Shown: in pieces, positions 16,439 through 25,015 of the stretch
How positions within the stretch are numbered: the first letter of the stretch is position 1
How the letters are laid out: every line of letters starts with the position of its first letter
From: Thiothrix lacustris DSM 21227
GTDB taxonomy: Bacteria > Pseudomonadota > Gammaproteobacteria > Thiotrichales > Thiotrichaceae
Length of the DNA: 64,000 nucleotides
NCBI RefSeq assembly: GCF_000621325.1
Contig: NZ_JHYQ01000002.1
Location: 1 to 64,000 of the forward strand
Direction: 5' to 3'
The notes under the pieces: generated by a model
Database searches by the model: none
Seen by the model: only the letters and a program-made list of their open reading frames with translations
What the model was told of the DNA's origin: nothing
Made by a program: the position numbers and the translations under genes

Positions 16439-16939
16439 ATGGAACACACTATCATGTGGATTGTAATAAGCATTGGTATTTTGTTGGCATTAACGCCCCT
16501 ATTTGTGGGATTTTTGATGTCCCCCTATCAGCAGGTCACGCGAGTGGAGCTGATCAAGGCATCCGCTGATGCTGTGTGGGAAGCGTTGAGTGATTTATCT
16601 CAACAGGCACTCTGGCGTACTGATTTGGCCAGAATGCAAATGCTGGATGATGATGATGGCTTGCGTTGGGTTGAACAAGCCGCTGGTGGTCAGCCTGTTG
16701 TATTGCGCAAGATCAAGGAAATACCGCTGAAGGAGCTGTTATTAGACTTACGGCAGCGGGGCAGTAAAGGGACACGTCAAGCACGGCTAAGTGCTGTACC
16801 AGGCGGAACACGGGTGACATTTACTGAAACCTTAGAAACGCATACGTCGATTGGACGCATCAAGGCGCGTATGAATGGTGACCCCGACAAGCGGCTAGAT
16901 CATTTTATTCAGCAGTTGAAAGCTCGCTTTGCCGTGTGA
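16439..16939 (+). CDS. Membrane-anchored SRPBCC-fold (START-like) protein
   Basis: This 166-residue protein has one N-terminal membrane helix (MWIVISIGILLALTPLFVGF). It is followed by a domain that looks like the polyketide-cyclase/SRPBCC fold: VTRVELIKASADAVWEALSD at the start and VPGGTRVTFTETLE in the middle. The fold forms a hydrophobic pocket; ligands are diverse. A second start (ATG 16454) is possible. It follows the rpmG terminator and is convergent with folK. The exact role is unknown. Confidence 0.65.
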   Translation: MEHTIMWIVISIGILLALTPLFVGFLMSPYQQVTRVELIKASADAVWEALSDLSQQALWRTDLARMQMLDDDDGLRWVEQAAGGQPVVLRKIKEIPLKELLLDLRQRGSKGTRQARLSAVPGGTRVTFTETLETHTSIGRIKARMNGDPDKRLDHFIQQLKARFAV

Positions 16940-16941
16940 CA

Positions 16942-17445
16942 TTAGGTTTGTATAGCGTGATTACAAGGTAGTTGAATGATGCTCAAAGTGTCACGGGGTA
17001 ATGTGGCATTATCTGCAATTTCCGCGATGGTTTGTTGCAGGCTTGGGTGTAGCACTGTCGGTGCAATTTCTGCTAATGGAAAGAGCACGAAGGGGTACGT
17101 TAAAATATCGCTGTGGGGCAGATTGTGTTCGGGATGTAAATCTAGCGTATCGTAGAGGAGTAAATCTAAATCCAGCGTGCGTGCGCTGAATTTTTTTTCT
17201 CCATGAATTCGCCCCTGTGCCGCTTCCATTTGCCGTAAATACTGCTTGAGCGCGTTGGGTGTTAGTTCGGTGGTGAAACCTGCCGCGAGATTGAGAAAGG
17301 GTTCACCTTCAAAGCCGACGGCGGGTGTTTCATACACTTGCGAAAAGAGTATATCGACGAAATCGTGTCTAAGTTGTTGCATACAAGTGCAAAGGTTGGC
17401 TTCACGGTCGATATTGCTGCCAATGCTCAGGTAGACGCTTGCCAT
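16942..17445 (-). CDS. folK: HPPK, 6-hydroxymethyl-7,8-dihydropterin pyrophosphokinase
   Basis: This 167-residue protein matches FolK: VYLSIGSNIDREANL at the N-terminus, a central AAQGRIHGEKKFSARTLDLD with the family's diagnostic R-x-LDLD motif, and LPHSDILTYPFVLFPLAEIA. It transfers pyrophosphate from ATP to 6-hydroxymethyl-dihydropterin in folate synthesis. The gene overlaps folB by 19 bp, so the two consecutive folate steps are cotranslated. Confidence 0.95.
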   Translation of the reverse strand: MASVYLSIGSNIDREANLCTCMQQLRHDFVDILFSQVYETPAVGFEGEPFLNLAAGFTTELTPNALKQYLRQMEAAQGRIHGEKKFSARTLDLDLLLYDTLDLHPEHNLPHSDILTYPFVLFPLAEIAPTVLHPSLQQTIAEIADNATLPRDTLSIIQLPCNHAIQT

Positions 17446-17798
17446 TGACGATTTCCCCGTTCAATTCTAACACCGACTTCACTGGAACCGCGTACTGCAC
17501 CGGGTTTACCTACGGTGACTTGAATCCACGGGATATGCAGTTCGTGCATCAGGGTGTCAGCAATGGTTTCTGCTAGTCGTTCGACTAGTTCGTAATGGTC
17601 GCTTTCCACCAATTCCATGACACGCTTGGCGGCGGTTTTGTAGTTGAGTGTATCTTTGATGGCATCGCTAGCGGCTGGGACACGATTATCCCAGCCCATT
17701 TCTAGGTCAACGCGGATTTTTTGCAGGATGCGCTTTTCCCATTCGTAAATACCGATACGGGCATCGAGGCGCAGGTCACGCACATAAACTATATCCAT
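17427..17798 (-). CDS. folB: Dihydroneopterin aldolase
   Basis: This 123-residue protein has the FolB pattern: VRDLRLDARIGIYEWEKR, DTLNYKTAAKRVMELVES, and HYELVERLAETIADTL, followed by VTVGKPGAVRGSSEVGVRIE. It cleaves dihydroneopterin to 6-hydroxymethyl-dihydropterin and glycolaldehyde. The product is the substrate of FolK, encoded next and overlapping. The catalytic Glu and Lys (in LVERLAE and VGKPGA) are present. Confidence 0.95.
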   Translation of the reverse strand: MDIVYVRDLRLDARIGIYEWEKRILQKIRVDLEMGWDNRVPAASDAIKDTLNYKTAAKRVMELVESDHYELVERLAETIADTLMHELHIPWIQVTVGKPGAVRGSSEVGVRIERGNRQWQAST

Positions 17799-17840
17799 GT
17801 TTTACTCTTGTTATCAGGGTAGAACATGGATTGTAAAGGG

Positions 17841-18317
17841 TTAGCGGCTTAGCTGCCACTGACCACTGCTATCTTGACAGGCTTGTGTCTGGATATTCTG
17901 GTTTCTACCATCAATCGTGCCGACGATAGTGACTGGGCGGCAGACGGTGCTTTGATTGTTGACGTTAGCACGGTAAACCTGACCGGGGGTGACATTGTAC
18001 TGGTTGCCAGTTGTTGGGTTTTGCCACGTCGCGGGACGCCCGCTATAAACCGATTGACCAAGGTATTGCTGGTCGCGATTATCCAGTTGCGCTCCCCACT
18101 GGCTGCCGATGTAACTACCTAGTGCAGTGCCAAGGATAGTCATGGCCGTGTTGCCTTGGCCATCGCCGAGTTGATTACCGGCAACGCCACCTAACACGGC
18201 GCCAATCATTGAGCCAGTTTGCGTATTCGTAATGGGGGCAGTGCCGACACATCCTGTAAGCAGTAAAACAGAGGATAGGGCGGCTACTGTGAGAGGGGAT
18301 TTAATTAACATTTTCAT
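17841..18317 (-). CDS. Glycine-zipper lipoprotein
   Basis: This lipoprotein of about 158 residues has the lipobox LTGC at the end of its signal peptide. The mature part opens with a glycine-zipper 2TM segment (GSMIGAVLGGVAGNQLGDGQ, then ILGTALGSYIGSQWG), typical of outer-membrane lipoproteins. A beta-rich C-terminus follows, with two cysteines (VCRPV and QACQD). The start is the ATG at 18317 with GGAG 8 nt upstream; a GTG three codons earlier is less likely. It neighbours a second, shorter glycine-zipper lipoprotein, and both probably act in the outer membrane. Specific function unknown. Confidence 0.8.
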   Translation of the reverse strand: MKMLIKSPLTVAALSSVLLLTGCVGTAPITNTQTGSMIGAVLGGVAGNQLGDGQGNTAMTILGTALGSYIGSQWGAQLDNRDQQYLGQSVYSGRPATWQNPTTGNQYNVTPGQVYRANVNNQSTVCRPVTIVGTIDGRNQNIQTQACQDSSGQWQLSR

Positions 18318-18395
18318 CGAGGACACTCCTTATCAGATGAATCTGATCTGGGAAAAGCTGGCAACCCGTTACTAGGTTGCCAGTCGAAACGAGGC

Positions 18396-18671
18396 TTAGT
18401 AGCCTCGGTTGTAATACGGTGCTGCTACTTGAGGCTGTTGATAGTAACGGTCTTGCTGTGCACCGACCTGGCCACCAACGACACTACCGACCATGGTGCC
18501 AACAATAGTAGCAGCGGTTTTGCCTTGGCCTTGCCCCATTTGGTTACCAGCAACACCACCGAGAACTGCACCTGTGGCTGAGCCTAGTTGTGAATTATTC
18601 ATGGGGGCAGCGCAAGCAGCCAAGGTGGCGACTAATGCGATGGCACTCAGTGAATAAGTAATGGTTTTCAT
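18396..18671 (-). CDS. Short glycine-zipper lipoprotein
   Basis: This lipoprotein of 91 residues starts at ATG 18671 with an AAGGAG site. The signal peptide ends in the lipobox LAAC. The mature part is a glycine zipper (GSATGAVLGGVAGNQMGQGQ, then IVGTMVGSVVGGQVG) and a Gln/Tyr-rich tail. It shares the zipper with the gene downstream (17841-18317), so the two look like products of an old duplication in which this copy lacks the C-terminal domain. The 244 bp upstream, to the GH18 gene, shows no gene. Confidence 0.75.
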   Translation of the reverse strand: MKTITYSLSAIALVATLAACAAPMNNSQLGSATGAVLGGVAGNQMGQGQGKTAATIVGTMVGSVVGGQVGAQQDRYYQQPQVAAPYYNRGY

Positions 18672-18915
18672 GTATAGCTCCTTAGTAAAAATTATGTTTT
18701 TTGGGCTGTTGCCACGTTTTTCCAATGTCTGGTGTTTTCTTAGAGTGGCCTACTCTTGGAGTAGTTCACTAAGATTGCCATGATTTTTACAATTTCGCAC
18801 ATTAAATTTTAGAGAGCATTTTGTTCGTATCAGCAATATTGATTCATTTGTTTTATGAAGTGAATTATTAAGCTAATATACAGGTTTTCAGTGATTTAGA
18901 ATTGGGGAGAAGCCC

Positions 18916-20220
18916 ATGATGATGAATAGAATGATTAAGCACTTCACTGTGTTGTTATTTAGTGTTGTGGTATTGGCTTTGCCATACAGCGGTATCGCGG
19001 GTGAGAAAATCACGAAGCCTTGGGTAACAGGTTATTTACCGGGTTATGAACAAAGTACTTCGGGTAGCTTTGGTTTTATGGATGATGATGACTGGAATAT
19101 GTTGACGCATGCGGTGCATTTTGCCAGCCGGGTGAATGCCGACGGTTCGTTGGATTTCAGTACAGAAAGTATGGGTGTCGCTAAGCGTACAGCTGCAATT
19201 AGTGTTGCTCATCAGCACAATATTCCTTTATTGTTGAGTGTGTTGGCTTGGTACGATGTGTATGAGCCGGTGATTAAGAATGCCAGTACCCGCGCCACTA
19301 TGATCAATCAGTTAGTGGCGACAGTGAAGGAAGGTTACGATGGGGTGGATCTAGATCTGGAACCTATTCGAGCAGACCAAGAGGGTGCGGCTTACGAAAC
19401 CTTTGTGACTGAACTTCAAGTTGCCTTGAAAGCAGTAAATAAAACCAATAATCCTAACATGTTGCTTGAGCGTCCATTGTTAACCGTTGCTACCGGTGTG
19501 GAGAACGTCGCGGATAATAATGCAGGGCAATTACGCACCTTGTTGGCGAAGATCCAAGATAAAGTCGATCAAATCAATGTGATGGGTTACGACTTGTCTT
19601 CCCTCAGTGATGAAGTGGTTTGGCATGATGGTGCTTTGTCTGATGGTGGACAAAAATACCCAACATACTCAGCAAGGTCAGTGGTATCGGTAGGGCGTGC
19701 TATCCAGCAATTTATTGATGGAGGTGTTCTACCGAGTAAATTAGGGTTGGGGATGAGTCTCGAAGTACGAATTTGGTACGGTGGCAAGGTAAAAAATTCT
19801 ACTGATGGTGCAACAGCACCAATGCAGGAATGGACGGTTGCACCTAAAAACTGGAATACAGGGACGCCTCGAGCCAGTGTTGCTGAATTGATGAATCCCG
19901 ATTATGCCTGCATGACAACCCCCGAGGGTGCAGTCGCTCCCTACAAATGTGGTTATTCACCAGACAAGTACCGTTGGGATGATAAGGCGAAGGTTCCGTA
20001 CTTGAGCATTAACAACCCGGGGTCTGATTATGATGCCTTCATTTCCTACACTGACGAACGCGCGGTTTATGAAAAGGTGGAATTCACCAAGGAAAACAAG
20101 CTCGGTGGGCTGATGATCTGGCACATGCGCCTAGATTACATGGCAAGCAAACCCGCCGGTAAGCAACGCCCCATTATGAAGGCGTTGCGTAAAGCCTTGC
20201 ACACCGAAACAGGCAAATAA
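18916..20220 (+). CDS. Secreted glycoside hydrolase family 18 protein
   Basis: A signal peptide precedes a GH18 TIM barrel. The catalytic motif DGVDLDLEP (DxxDxDxE, with Glu the acid/base) is at about residues 144-152. Other family elements are VTGYLPGYEQ at the first strand, INVMGYDLSS and a C-terminal LGGLMIWHMRLD. GH18 enzymes cleave chitin or other N-acetylglucosamine-containing glycans; the exact substrate here is unknown. The start has three ATG codons in a row behind GGGGAGAAG. It is a single gene, facing a convergent M20 hydrolase. Confidence 0.88.
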   Translation: MMMNRMIKHFTVLLFSVVVLALPYSGIAGEKITKPWVTGYLPGYEQSTSGSFGFMDDDDWNMLTHAVHFASRVNADGSLDFSTESMGVAKRTAAISVAHQHNIPLLLSVLAWYDVYEPVIKNASTRATMINQLVATVKEGYDGVDLDLEPIRADQEGAAYETFVTELQVALKAVNKTNNPNMLLERPLLTVATGVENVADNNAGQLRTLLAKIQDKVDQINVMGYDLSSLSDEVVWHDGALSDGGQKYPTYSARSVVSVGRAIQQFIDGGVLPSKLGLGMSLEVRIWYGGKVKNSTDGATAPMQEWTVAPKNWNTGTPRASVAELMNPDYACMTTPEGAVAPYKCGYSPDKYRWDDKAKVPYLSINNPGSDYDAFISYTDERAVYEKVEFTKENKLGGLMIWHMRLDYMASKPAGKQRPIMKALRKALHTETGK

Positions 20221-20222
20221 GC

Positions 20223-21404
20223 CTAACGGCACAAGTGCTGCACTAACCGCACCCAGTAACTTGCCCCTAGTGGCAAGATACTGTCGTTGAAATCGTAGTG
20301 CGGGTTGTGCAGGGCGCGGCTTTCGGTGGCGTCACCATTGCCGATCCAGATGTAAGCACCGGGGCGTTCTTCCAGCATGTAGGCGAAATCTTCTGCGCCC
20401 ATGCTGGGAGGCGGATTCCATTGCACCCCAGCTTCACCCGCTAGTTCAGTAGCGACCTGATAGCAAGCTTCGGCATTGGCATGATGGTTGATGGTGGCCG
20501 GGTAGCCTTCCAGAAAACGCACGCTGGCGCTAGCATCAAAGGCTTGCGCAATATGTTCCACCACGGTTTGCAGGCGTTGCTTGAGCAGCTTGCGGTCTTG
20601 CGGGTCAAGACTGCGGATCGTGCCATGTAAGCTGGCCGTTTCCGGGACCACGTTGTAAGCACCACTGCCGCCAACCATGCGGGTAATGCTGACAACACCC
20701 GCATTGCTGGGCTTCAGGTTACGAGCCACGATGCTTTGCGCGGCAGTAATAATGTGACCCGCGACCAGTATCGGGTCGGTAAAGGTATCCGGCATCGCCG
20801 CGTGACCACCATTTCCCTTGATCTCAATATCGAAACTGTCGGTGGAAGCCATCACTGCCCCGGCATGTACTGCAAATTGCCCCGAAGGAATCCCCGGCCA
20901 GTTATGCATTCCGTAGATTTCAGCAATCGGGAAGCGTGTGAATAGCCCTTGGTCAATCATACGCTTCGCCCCAGCATTGCTCTCTTCGGCAGGTTGGAAA
21001 ATGAAATAAGCCGTGCCTGCAAAATCGGGGTTTTGCGCCAAAATGGTGGCAGCGCCCAGCAGCATGGTGGTGTGCCCATCATGCCCGCAGCCGTGCATTT
21101 TGCCGTGGTGGCACGAAGCATGGGCAAAGGTATTCAGTTCAGTCAGGGGCAGGGCATCCATATCCGCACGTAGCCCAATGTGCTTGTCGCCGGGGTGCTT
21201 GCCGTGCAGCACGGCCACCACGCCAGTTTCGCCAATGCCGGTATGCACGTCCAAACCTAAAGCACGTAAACGTTGCGCCACCTGTTCGCTGGTGCGGAAT
21301 TCTTCGTAAGCCGTTTCCGGGTGTTGGTGAATATCACGCCGCCATTGCTGCATATCGGCGTGCAGGGCGTGGCTGGCGGCAATAGGGTCGAGTTTAGCGG
21401 TCAT
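20223..21404 (-). CDS. M20-family metallo-amidohydrolase
   Basis: This protein of 393 residues has the M20D amidohydrolase signature: RRDIHQHPETAYEE, LRADMDALPLTE, HGCGHDGHTTMLLGAA and FQPAEESNAGAKRMI, with a late SMGAEDFAYMLE. Metal ligands sit in the GHDGH and AEE motifs. Members hydrolyse N-acyl amino acids such as hippurate or N-acetyl-diaminopimelate. The ATG at 21404 with AAAGGA upstream is preferred to 21425. There is no operon partner, and the substrate is not evident. Confidence 0.9.
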   Translation of the reverse strand: MTAKLDPIAASHALHADMQQWRRDIHQHPETAYEEFRTSEQVAQRLRALGLDVHTGIGETGVVAVLHGKHPGDKHIGLRADMDALPLTELNTFAHASCHHGKMHGCGHDGHTTMLLGAATILAQNPDFAGTAYFIFQPAEESNAGAKRMIDQGLFTRFPIAEIYGMHNWPGIPSGQFAVHAGAVMASTDSFDIEIKGNGGHAAMPDTFTDPILVAGHIITAAQSIVARNLKPSNAGVVSITRMVGGSGAYNVVPETASLHGTIRSLDPQDRKLLKQRLQTVVEHIAQAFDASASVRFLEGYPATINHHANAEACYQVATELAGEAGVQWNPPPSMGAEDFAYMLEERPGAYIWIGNGDATESRALHNPHYDFNDSILPLGASYWVRLVQHLCR

Positions 21405-21510
21405 GCGGTAATCCTTTCTTTTCATAGGTAGTCGCGATTTTATAAGGCATGTCTGGTATTCTTCTTACTCTGATACCTTTCCAATATTAACACTGTCAGG
21501 TCGTGATCTC

Positions 21511-22158
21511 ATGAAAACACCACAACGTATAATGCTGGCCGCTACACTCTTGGCAGTAGGCCATGTGCAAGCGCAAGAGCCAACAGCAGCACCGCAAACT
21601 TTGACTTTTCCACCCCAGGCGATGAACAGTAATCAGGTTCAGTATCCGGGGGTAATGCAACCGGGGCCACAATTCCCGAATCAGGCCTATATGCAGCAAG
21701 CGCCTGCTACTGCTTATTACCCTTACAATTACAATACTTACCAGAACACGTATAGCCCTTACCAGAACTACGCTTATCCGGGGTATGTCCAGCAGCAGGC
21801 TTATTACCCTTACGCACAGCAACAAGCCTATAACCCTTACATGATGCAGCAGCAACGGATGATGCCTGCTTACCCGATGCGCCCGCCTGTTTCACAGAAA
21901 AAAGAAGTCAAACCGTGGGGTGATACCCGTTATATCTGGCCTGATTTTTATACCGATTTTACCGGTGATGCTTTTGATAAAATGATCAATGCGCCTTACG
22001 ATATGGGGAGAATGCCGGGCGGTTGGCAGTTCCCCTCCATCAGTATGCCAGACCCAGTAACGGTTGGTGATGCTATTGCTAATCAGGTTCCACCCTTTGC
22101 GGAGGAGTCTGGCAACATGATTCCCTTGGATGATATAGGTAATATGAGACCTTTTTAA
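21511..22158 (+). CDS. Secreted Tyr/Gln/Pro-rich protein, candidate sulfur-globule protein
   Basis: A signal peptide (KTPQRIMLAATLLAVGHVQA) is followed by about 100 residues of low-complexity repeats rich in Tyr, Gln, Pro and Asn (for example YYPYNYNTYQNTYSPYQNY and YVQQQAYYPYAQQQAYNPY). A more ordered C-terminal part follows: WGDTRYIWPDFYTDFTGD and GGWQFPSISMPDPVTVGDA. Secreted, Tyr- and repeat-rich proteins coat the sulfur globules of sulfur-oxidising bacteria, and this one has that look. No sox or dsr genes are nearby, so the assignment is inference from composition and export. It is followed by mltB on the same strand. Confidence 0.55.
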   Translation: MKTPQRIMLAATLLAVGHVQAQEPTAAPQTLTFPPQAMNSNQVQYPGVMQPGPQFPNQAYMQQAPATAYYPYNYNTYQNTYSPYQNYAYPGYVQQQAYYPYAQQQAYNPYMMQQQRMMPAYPMRPPVSQKKEVKPWGDTRYIWPDFYTDFTGDAFDKMINAPYDMGRMPGGWQFPSISMPDPVTVGDAIANQVPPFAEESGNMIPLDDIGNMRPF

Positions 22159-22230
22159 GCGCTTATTAGCGTGTTAGACTATTAGTCTGTTTATTAGTTA
22201 AAATAATTCTAGTCTATGTTGGAGGCTTTC

Positions 22231-23376
22231 ATGTATTTGCCAAGGAATTCTTTTGCCCGGGGCGCGGTGGCATTATTGGTATTGAGTTTGGGGGCGTGTA
22301 GCTCGACACCTGAAAAACCAGAAACAGCGGACAACAGCTCCCAGCAAGTGGTTAAGCCGCCTGTGGTGCAGCCTCAGACAGATCAGGCGCAGAGTGTCAG
22401 CTATGGCGGCAAAGGTGTTGGTAATTATTCAGCGGGGGCGTTGAGTGGTGATTTTGCTGGTGATGCGCGTTTGCTGAATTTTATTGAGAATTTAGTGCGT
22501 ACTCAGGGCTTTGATCGCAATTATTTGTACGGGGTATTTTCTCAAGTACGCAACCGTGATGACGTAGCGCGGTTGTGGGCGAGCACCAGCTCTGACCCCG
22601 GCAGCCCGAAAGGCTGGAATGCTTATCGTGACCGTTTTGTGACAGCTGCTAATGTGCAGCGTGGCGCAGAATTCTGGCAGCAAAATGCACCTTATTTGCA
22701 GCGTGCGCAACAGCAATACGGCGTTCCGGCAGAATACATCGTGGGGATTATGGGTGTAGAAACCCGCTGGGGGCGTATTCTCGGCAAGCACAAGGTTATT
22801 GATGCGCTTACCACGTCTGCGATTGTTAACCAGCGTCGTAGCAAGTTCTTTTTTGATGAGCTGAAAAACTACATGTTGATGACCCGTAGTGAGCGTATGG
22901 ATCCACTGTCGCCCAAAGGTTCTTTCGCGGGCGCAATGGGTTATGGCCAGTTTATGCCTAGCAGTTTCCACGATTTCGCGGTTGATTTTGATGGTGATGG
23001 CGTGCGGGATTTGTGGAATCCACACGACGCGATTGGCAGCATTGCCAATTACTTTGCCAAACACGGCTGGCAACAGGGTGGGGAAGTGGCAGTGCCTGCG
23101 CAGGTCAGTTCCAATACCTACGCCAATGTGCCGGATGGTTTCAAGGTCAAGTATTCCATGTCTGACCTGAGCCGTATGGGCGTTGCGCCAAAGTATGGCA
23201 AAGGCTCGTCAGGCCCAGTGCATTTGCTGGCGTTAAGCACGGTGCCGAATGGTTATAAGGAACCGTGGGTGGGTTACAAAAACTTCTACGTGATTACCCG
23301 TTACAATCACAGTAACTATTATGCGATGACCGTGCATCTGCTGGCGCAAGCCGTGCGCGAACGCGTCGGTAAATAA
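22231..23376 (+). CDS. mltB: Lytic murein transglycosylase B
   Basis: This lipoprotein of about 381 residues has the lipobox LGAC. The MltB domain carries the catalytic Glu in VGIMGVETRWGRILGKH and the blocks AMGYGQFMPSSFHDFAVDFD and DGVRDLWNPHDAIGSIANYF. It cleaves peptidoglycan to 1,6-anhydro-muropeptides from the inner face of the outer membrane. The ATG at 22231 with TTGGAGG upstream is chosen over 22216. It is convergent with corA across a GC-rich hairpin. Confidence 0.93.
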   Translation: MYLPRNSFARGAVALLVLSLGACSSTPEKPETADNSSQQVVKPPVVQPQTDQAQSVSYGGKGVGNYSAGALSGDFAGDARLLNFIENLVRTQGFDRNYLYGVFSQVRNRDDVARLWASTSSDPGSPKGWNAYRDRFVTAANVQRGAEFWQQNAPYLQRAQQQYGVPAEYIVGIMGVETRWGRILGKHKVIDALTTSAIVNQRRSKFFFDELKNYMLMTRSERMDPLSPKGSFAGAMGYGQFMPSSFHDFAVDFDGDGVRDLWNPHDAIGSIANYFAKHGWQQGGEVAVPAQVSSNTYANVPDGFKVKYSMSDLSRMGVAPKYGKGSSGPVHLLALSTVPNGYKEPWVGYKNFYVITRYNHSNYYAMTVHLLAQAVRERVGK

Positions 23377-23385
23377 GAACCGTAG

Positions 23386-23407
23386 GGGCGCACCTCCGTG
23401 TGCGCCC
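23386..23407 (+). terminator. Bidirectional hairpin between mltB and corA
   Basis: GGGCGCAC (23386-23393) and GTGCGCCC (23400-23407) form a perfect 8-bp stem with a 6-nt loop between the two convergent genes, 10 bp from each stop. A T-rich tract is weak on both sides. Confidence 0.6.
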
Positions 23408-23417
23408 TCTTCGTCTC

Positions 23418-24371
23418 CTACATCCAACCCTTACGCTTGAAATACCAGTAAGGCGTAATCCCCGCCAGAATCATCAAACCAATCGCCATCGGGTAGCCAA
23501 ATACCCAATCCAGCTCCGGCATCACCCGGAAGTTCATCCCGTACAAACTGGCCACCAATGTCGGCGGCAGGAATACCACGGCAGCAATCGAAAACATTTT
23601 GATAATTTTGTTTTGCTCGATATTGATGAAGCCTTGGGTAGTGCCCATCAAGAAGTTGATCTTGTCGAACAGGAAAGTGGTGTGTGACATCAGGGTTTCA
23701 ATGTCGCGGATGATTTCCGGGATAATTTCCTGAGCTGCCTGAGTATCGCGCAGGTGACGTTGCAGGAAGGAGATGGAACGCTGGGTATCCATCAAGCACA
23801 GACGCACTTTACCGTTGCTGTCTTCCAGTGCGGCAAGGTCGTCGATGGCGCTTTCCAGATCGGTATCGGTTTCTTCGAGAACTTTGTGACTGGTGATTTC
23901 TAGCTCATGGTGTAAGTCTTCGATGGTATCCGCAAGGTTTTCGACTTTTTGCTCAAACATGGTCAGCAGCAAATGCCGGGGGCTGCGTACTTCGACTTGC
24001 CCACGCCGTGCCCGCATTCTCAATAAGCGGAAATCTGCCAGTTCCTGTTCGCGCACGGTAATGAGCCGATCTGGTTGGAGAATGAAGGCTACCGTAGTGG
24101 TATCCATGCGCCCTTCGCTTTGGGTCACAAACAGGGAATGCACGTGGATGCCGCTGCTATCAATGAAATAGCGAGCAGAAGATTCGATTTCCTCGACATC
24201 ATCCGACTCTGGCAACTCAGTATGCAATAATATTTCGAGGCGGTCGCGCTCTTCGTCAGACGTATCCTGAGCGTCGATCCAGCCGGTATGGGAAGTGGCG
24301 TAATCCAGCAGGTCAGCACTCAGTTTGTGTTCGAGCAGCCTGCCATCTGCAAAGCCGAAAAATCGTAACAT
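23418..24371 (-). CDS. corA: CorA-family magnesium/cobalt transporter
   Basis: This protein of about 317 residues has the CorA layout: a soluble N-terminal domain with long helices, then two C-terminal membrane helices. The pore signature YGMNF follows the first helix, and the second helix ends with a basic KRKGWM. The family takes up Mg2+ (also Co2+, Ni2+) as a pentamer; some YfjQ-like members export zinc, so direction is not certain. The start is placed at ATG 24371, where MLRFFGFADGRLLEH begins; a longer frame reaching 24476 has poor upstream support. Confidence 0.88.
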   Translation of the reverse strand: MLRFFGFADGRLLEHKLSADLLDYATSHTGWIDAQDTSDEERDRLEILLHTELPESDDVEEIESSARYFIDSSGIHVHSLFVTQSEGRMDTTTVAFILQPDRLITVREQELADFRLLRMRARRGQVEVRSPRHLLLTMFEQKVENLADTIEDLHHELEITSHKVLEETDTDLESAIDDLAALEDSNGKVRLCLMDTQRSISFLQRHLRDTQAAQEIIPEIIRDIETLMSHTTFLFDKINFLMGTTQGFINIEQNKIIKMFSIAAVVFLPPTLVASLYGMNFRVMPELDWVFGYPMAIGLMILAGITPYWYFKRKGWM

Positions 24372-24550
24372 TGCCTGTCTCCGGTTGGTGAAGTTGCTGC
24401 TACCTGCAAGGCGCGGGTATTGTAACAGCCTCTTGATAGGATGCCAGTGCGAGGCGACAAAAAGGATTCTGGACAAACGGTATGCCGTAGTATAAACCTA
24501 CGCTTTTTTAACATCCGCCCAACTGTTTATTGGGTAATACAGGAGCAACC

Positions 24551-24940
24551 ATGTCCACACGCCCCAGCAAAGAACTTGAAACCTTCCCGAACCCTAATCC
24601 GCAACGTGATTACACTATCCGTATCGACTTACCGGAATTTACCTGCATTTGCCCAAAAACTGGGCAGCCGGATTTCGCGCAATTCAAAATTGAATACGTG
24701 GCGGATGAGAAGTGTGTGGAGTTGAAATCCCTCAAGCTTTATATGTGGAGTTACCGCGAAGAGGGGGCTTTCCACGAAGCTGTCACCAACAAGATTCTGG
24801 AAGATCTGGTGTCAGCAACCGACCCACGTTTTATGCGCCTGACCGGGGTGTGGAATGTGCGTGGTGGGGTGTACACTACCGTTATCGTCGAGCACCGCAA
24901 AGCTGGCTGGCAGCCTGCCCCTAAGGTTGAACTGCCGTAA
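24551..24940 (+). CDS. queF: NADPH-dependent 7-cyano-7-deazaguanine reductase (QueF)
   Basis: This 129-residue protein is the short, unimodular QueF type. The catalytic Cys is in [13 protein letters not shown] and the QueF motif is [13 protein letters not shown]; the adjacent GAFHEAVTN is also conserved. It reduces preQ0 to preQ1 in queuosine synthesis. The start ATG has an AGGAG site. No other queuosine gene is adjacent; the following cyclophilin gene has its own likely promoter. Confidence 0.95.
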   Translation: MSTRPSKELETFPNPNPQRDYTIRIDLPEFTCICPKTGQPDFAQFKIEYVADEKCVELKSLKLYMWSYREEGAFHEAVTNKILEDLVSATDPRFMRLTGVWNVRGGVYTTVIVEHRKAGWQPAPKVELP

Positions 24941-24944
24941 ATGT

Positions 24945-24984
24945 TTGGAAAAACAGATGGTGCGCGGTATTATGCGCACCGTCT
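24945..24984 (+). promoter_or_regulatory. Promoter embedded in an inverted repeat, upstream of the cyclophilin gene
   Basis: TTGGAA (24945-24950) and TATTAT (24968-24973) are 17 bp apart. The -10 lies in the loop of a 10-of-11 inverted repeat, AGATGGTGCGC (24955-24965) / GCGCACCGTCT (24974-24984). The arrangement could be an operator or merely a hairpin at the 5' end of the transcript; no regulator can be named. Confidence 0.45.
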
Positions 24985-25015
24985 GAACACTAACAAAATA
25001 CGGGGCAACCATACG

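Noticed and set aside
21700-21860. CRISPR-like or tandem DNA repeat in the Tyr/Gln-rich gene
   Set aside because: The repetition is at the protein level with irregular units (YYPY, QQQAY); there are no equal repeats with spacers.
24955-24984. Terminator of queF
   Set aside because: The hairpin has no T tract and overlaps a well spaced -35/-10 pair, so a promoter-associated dyad fits better.
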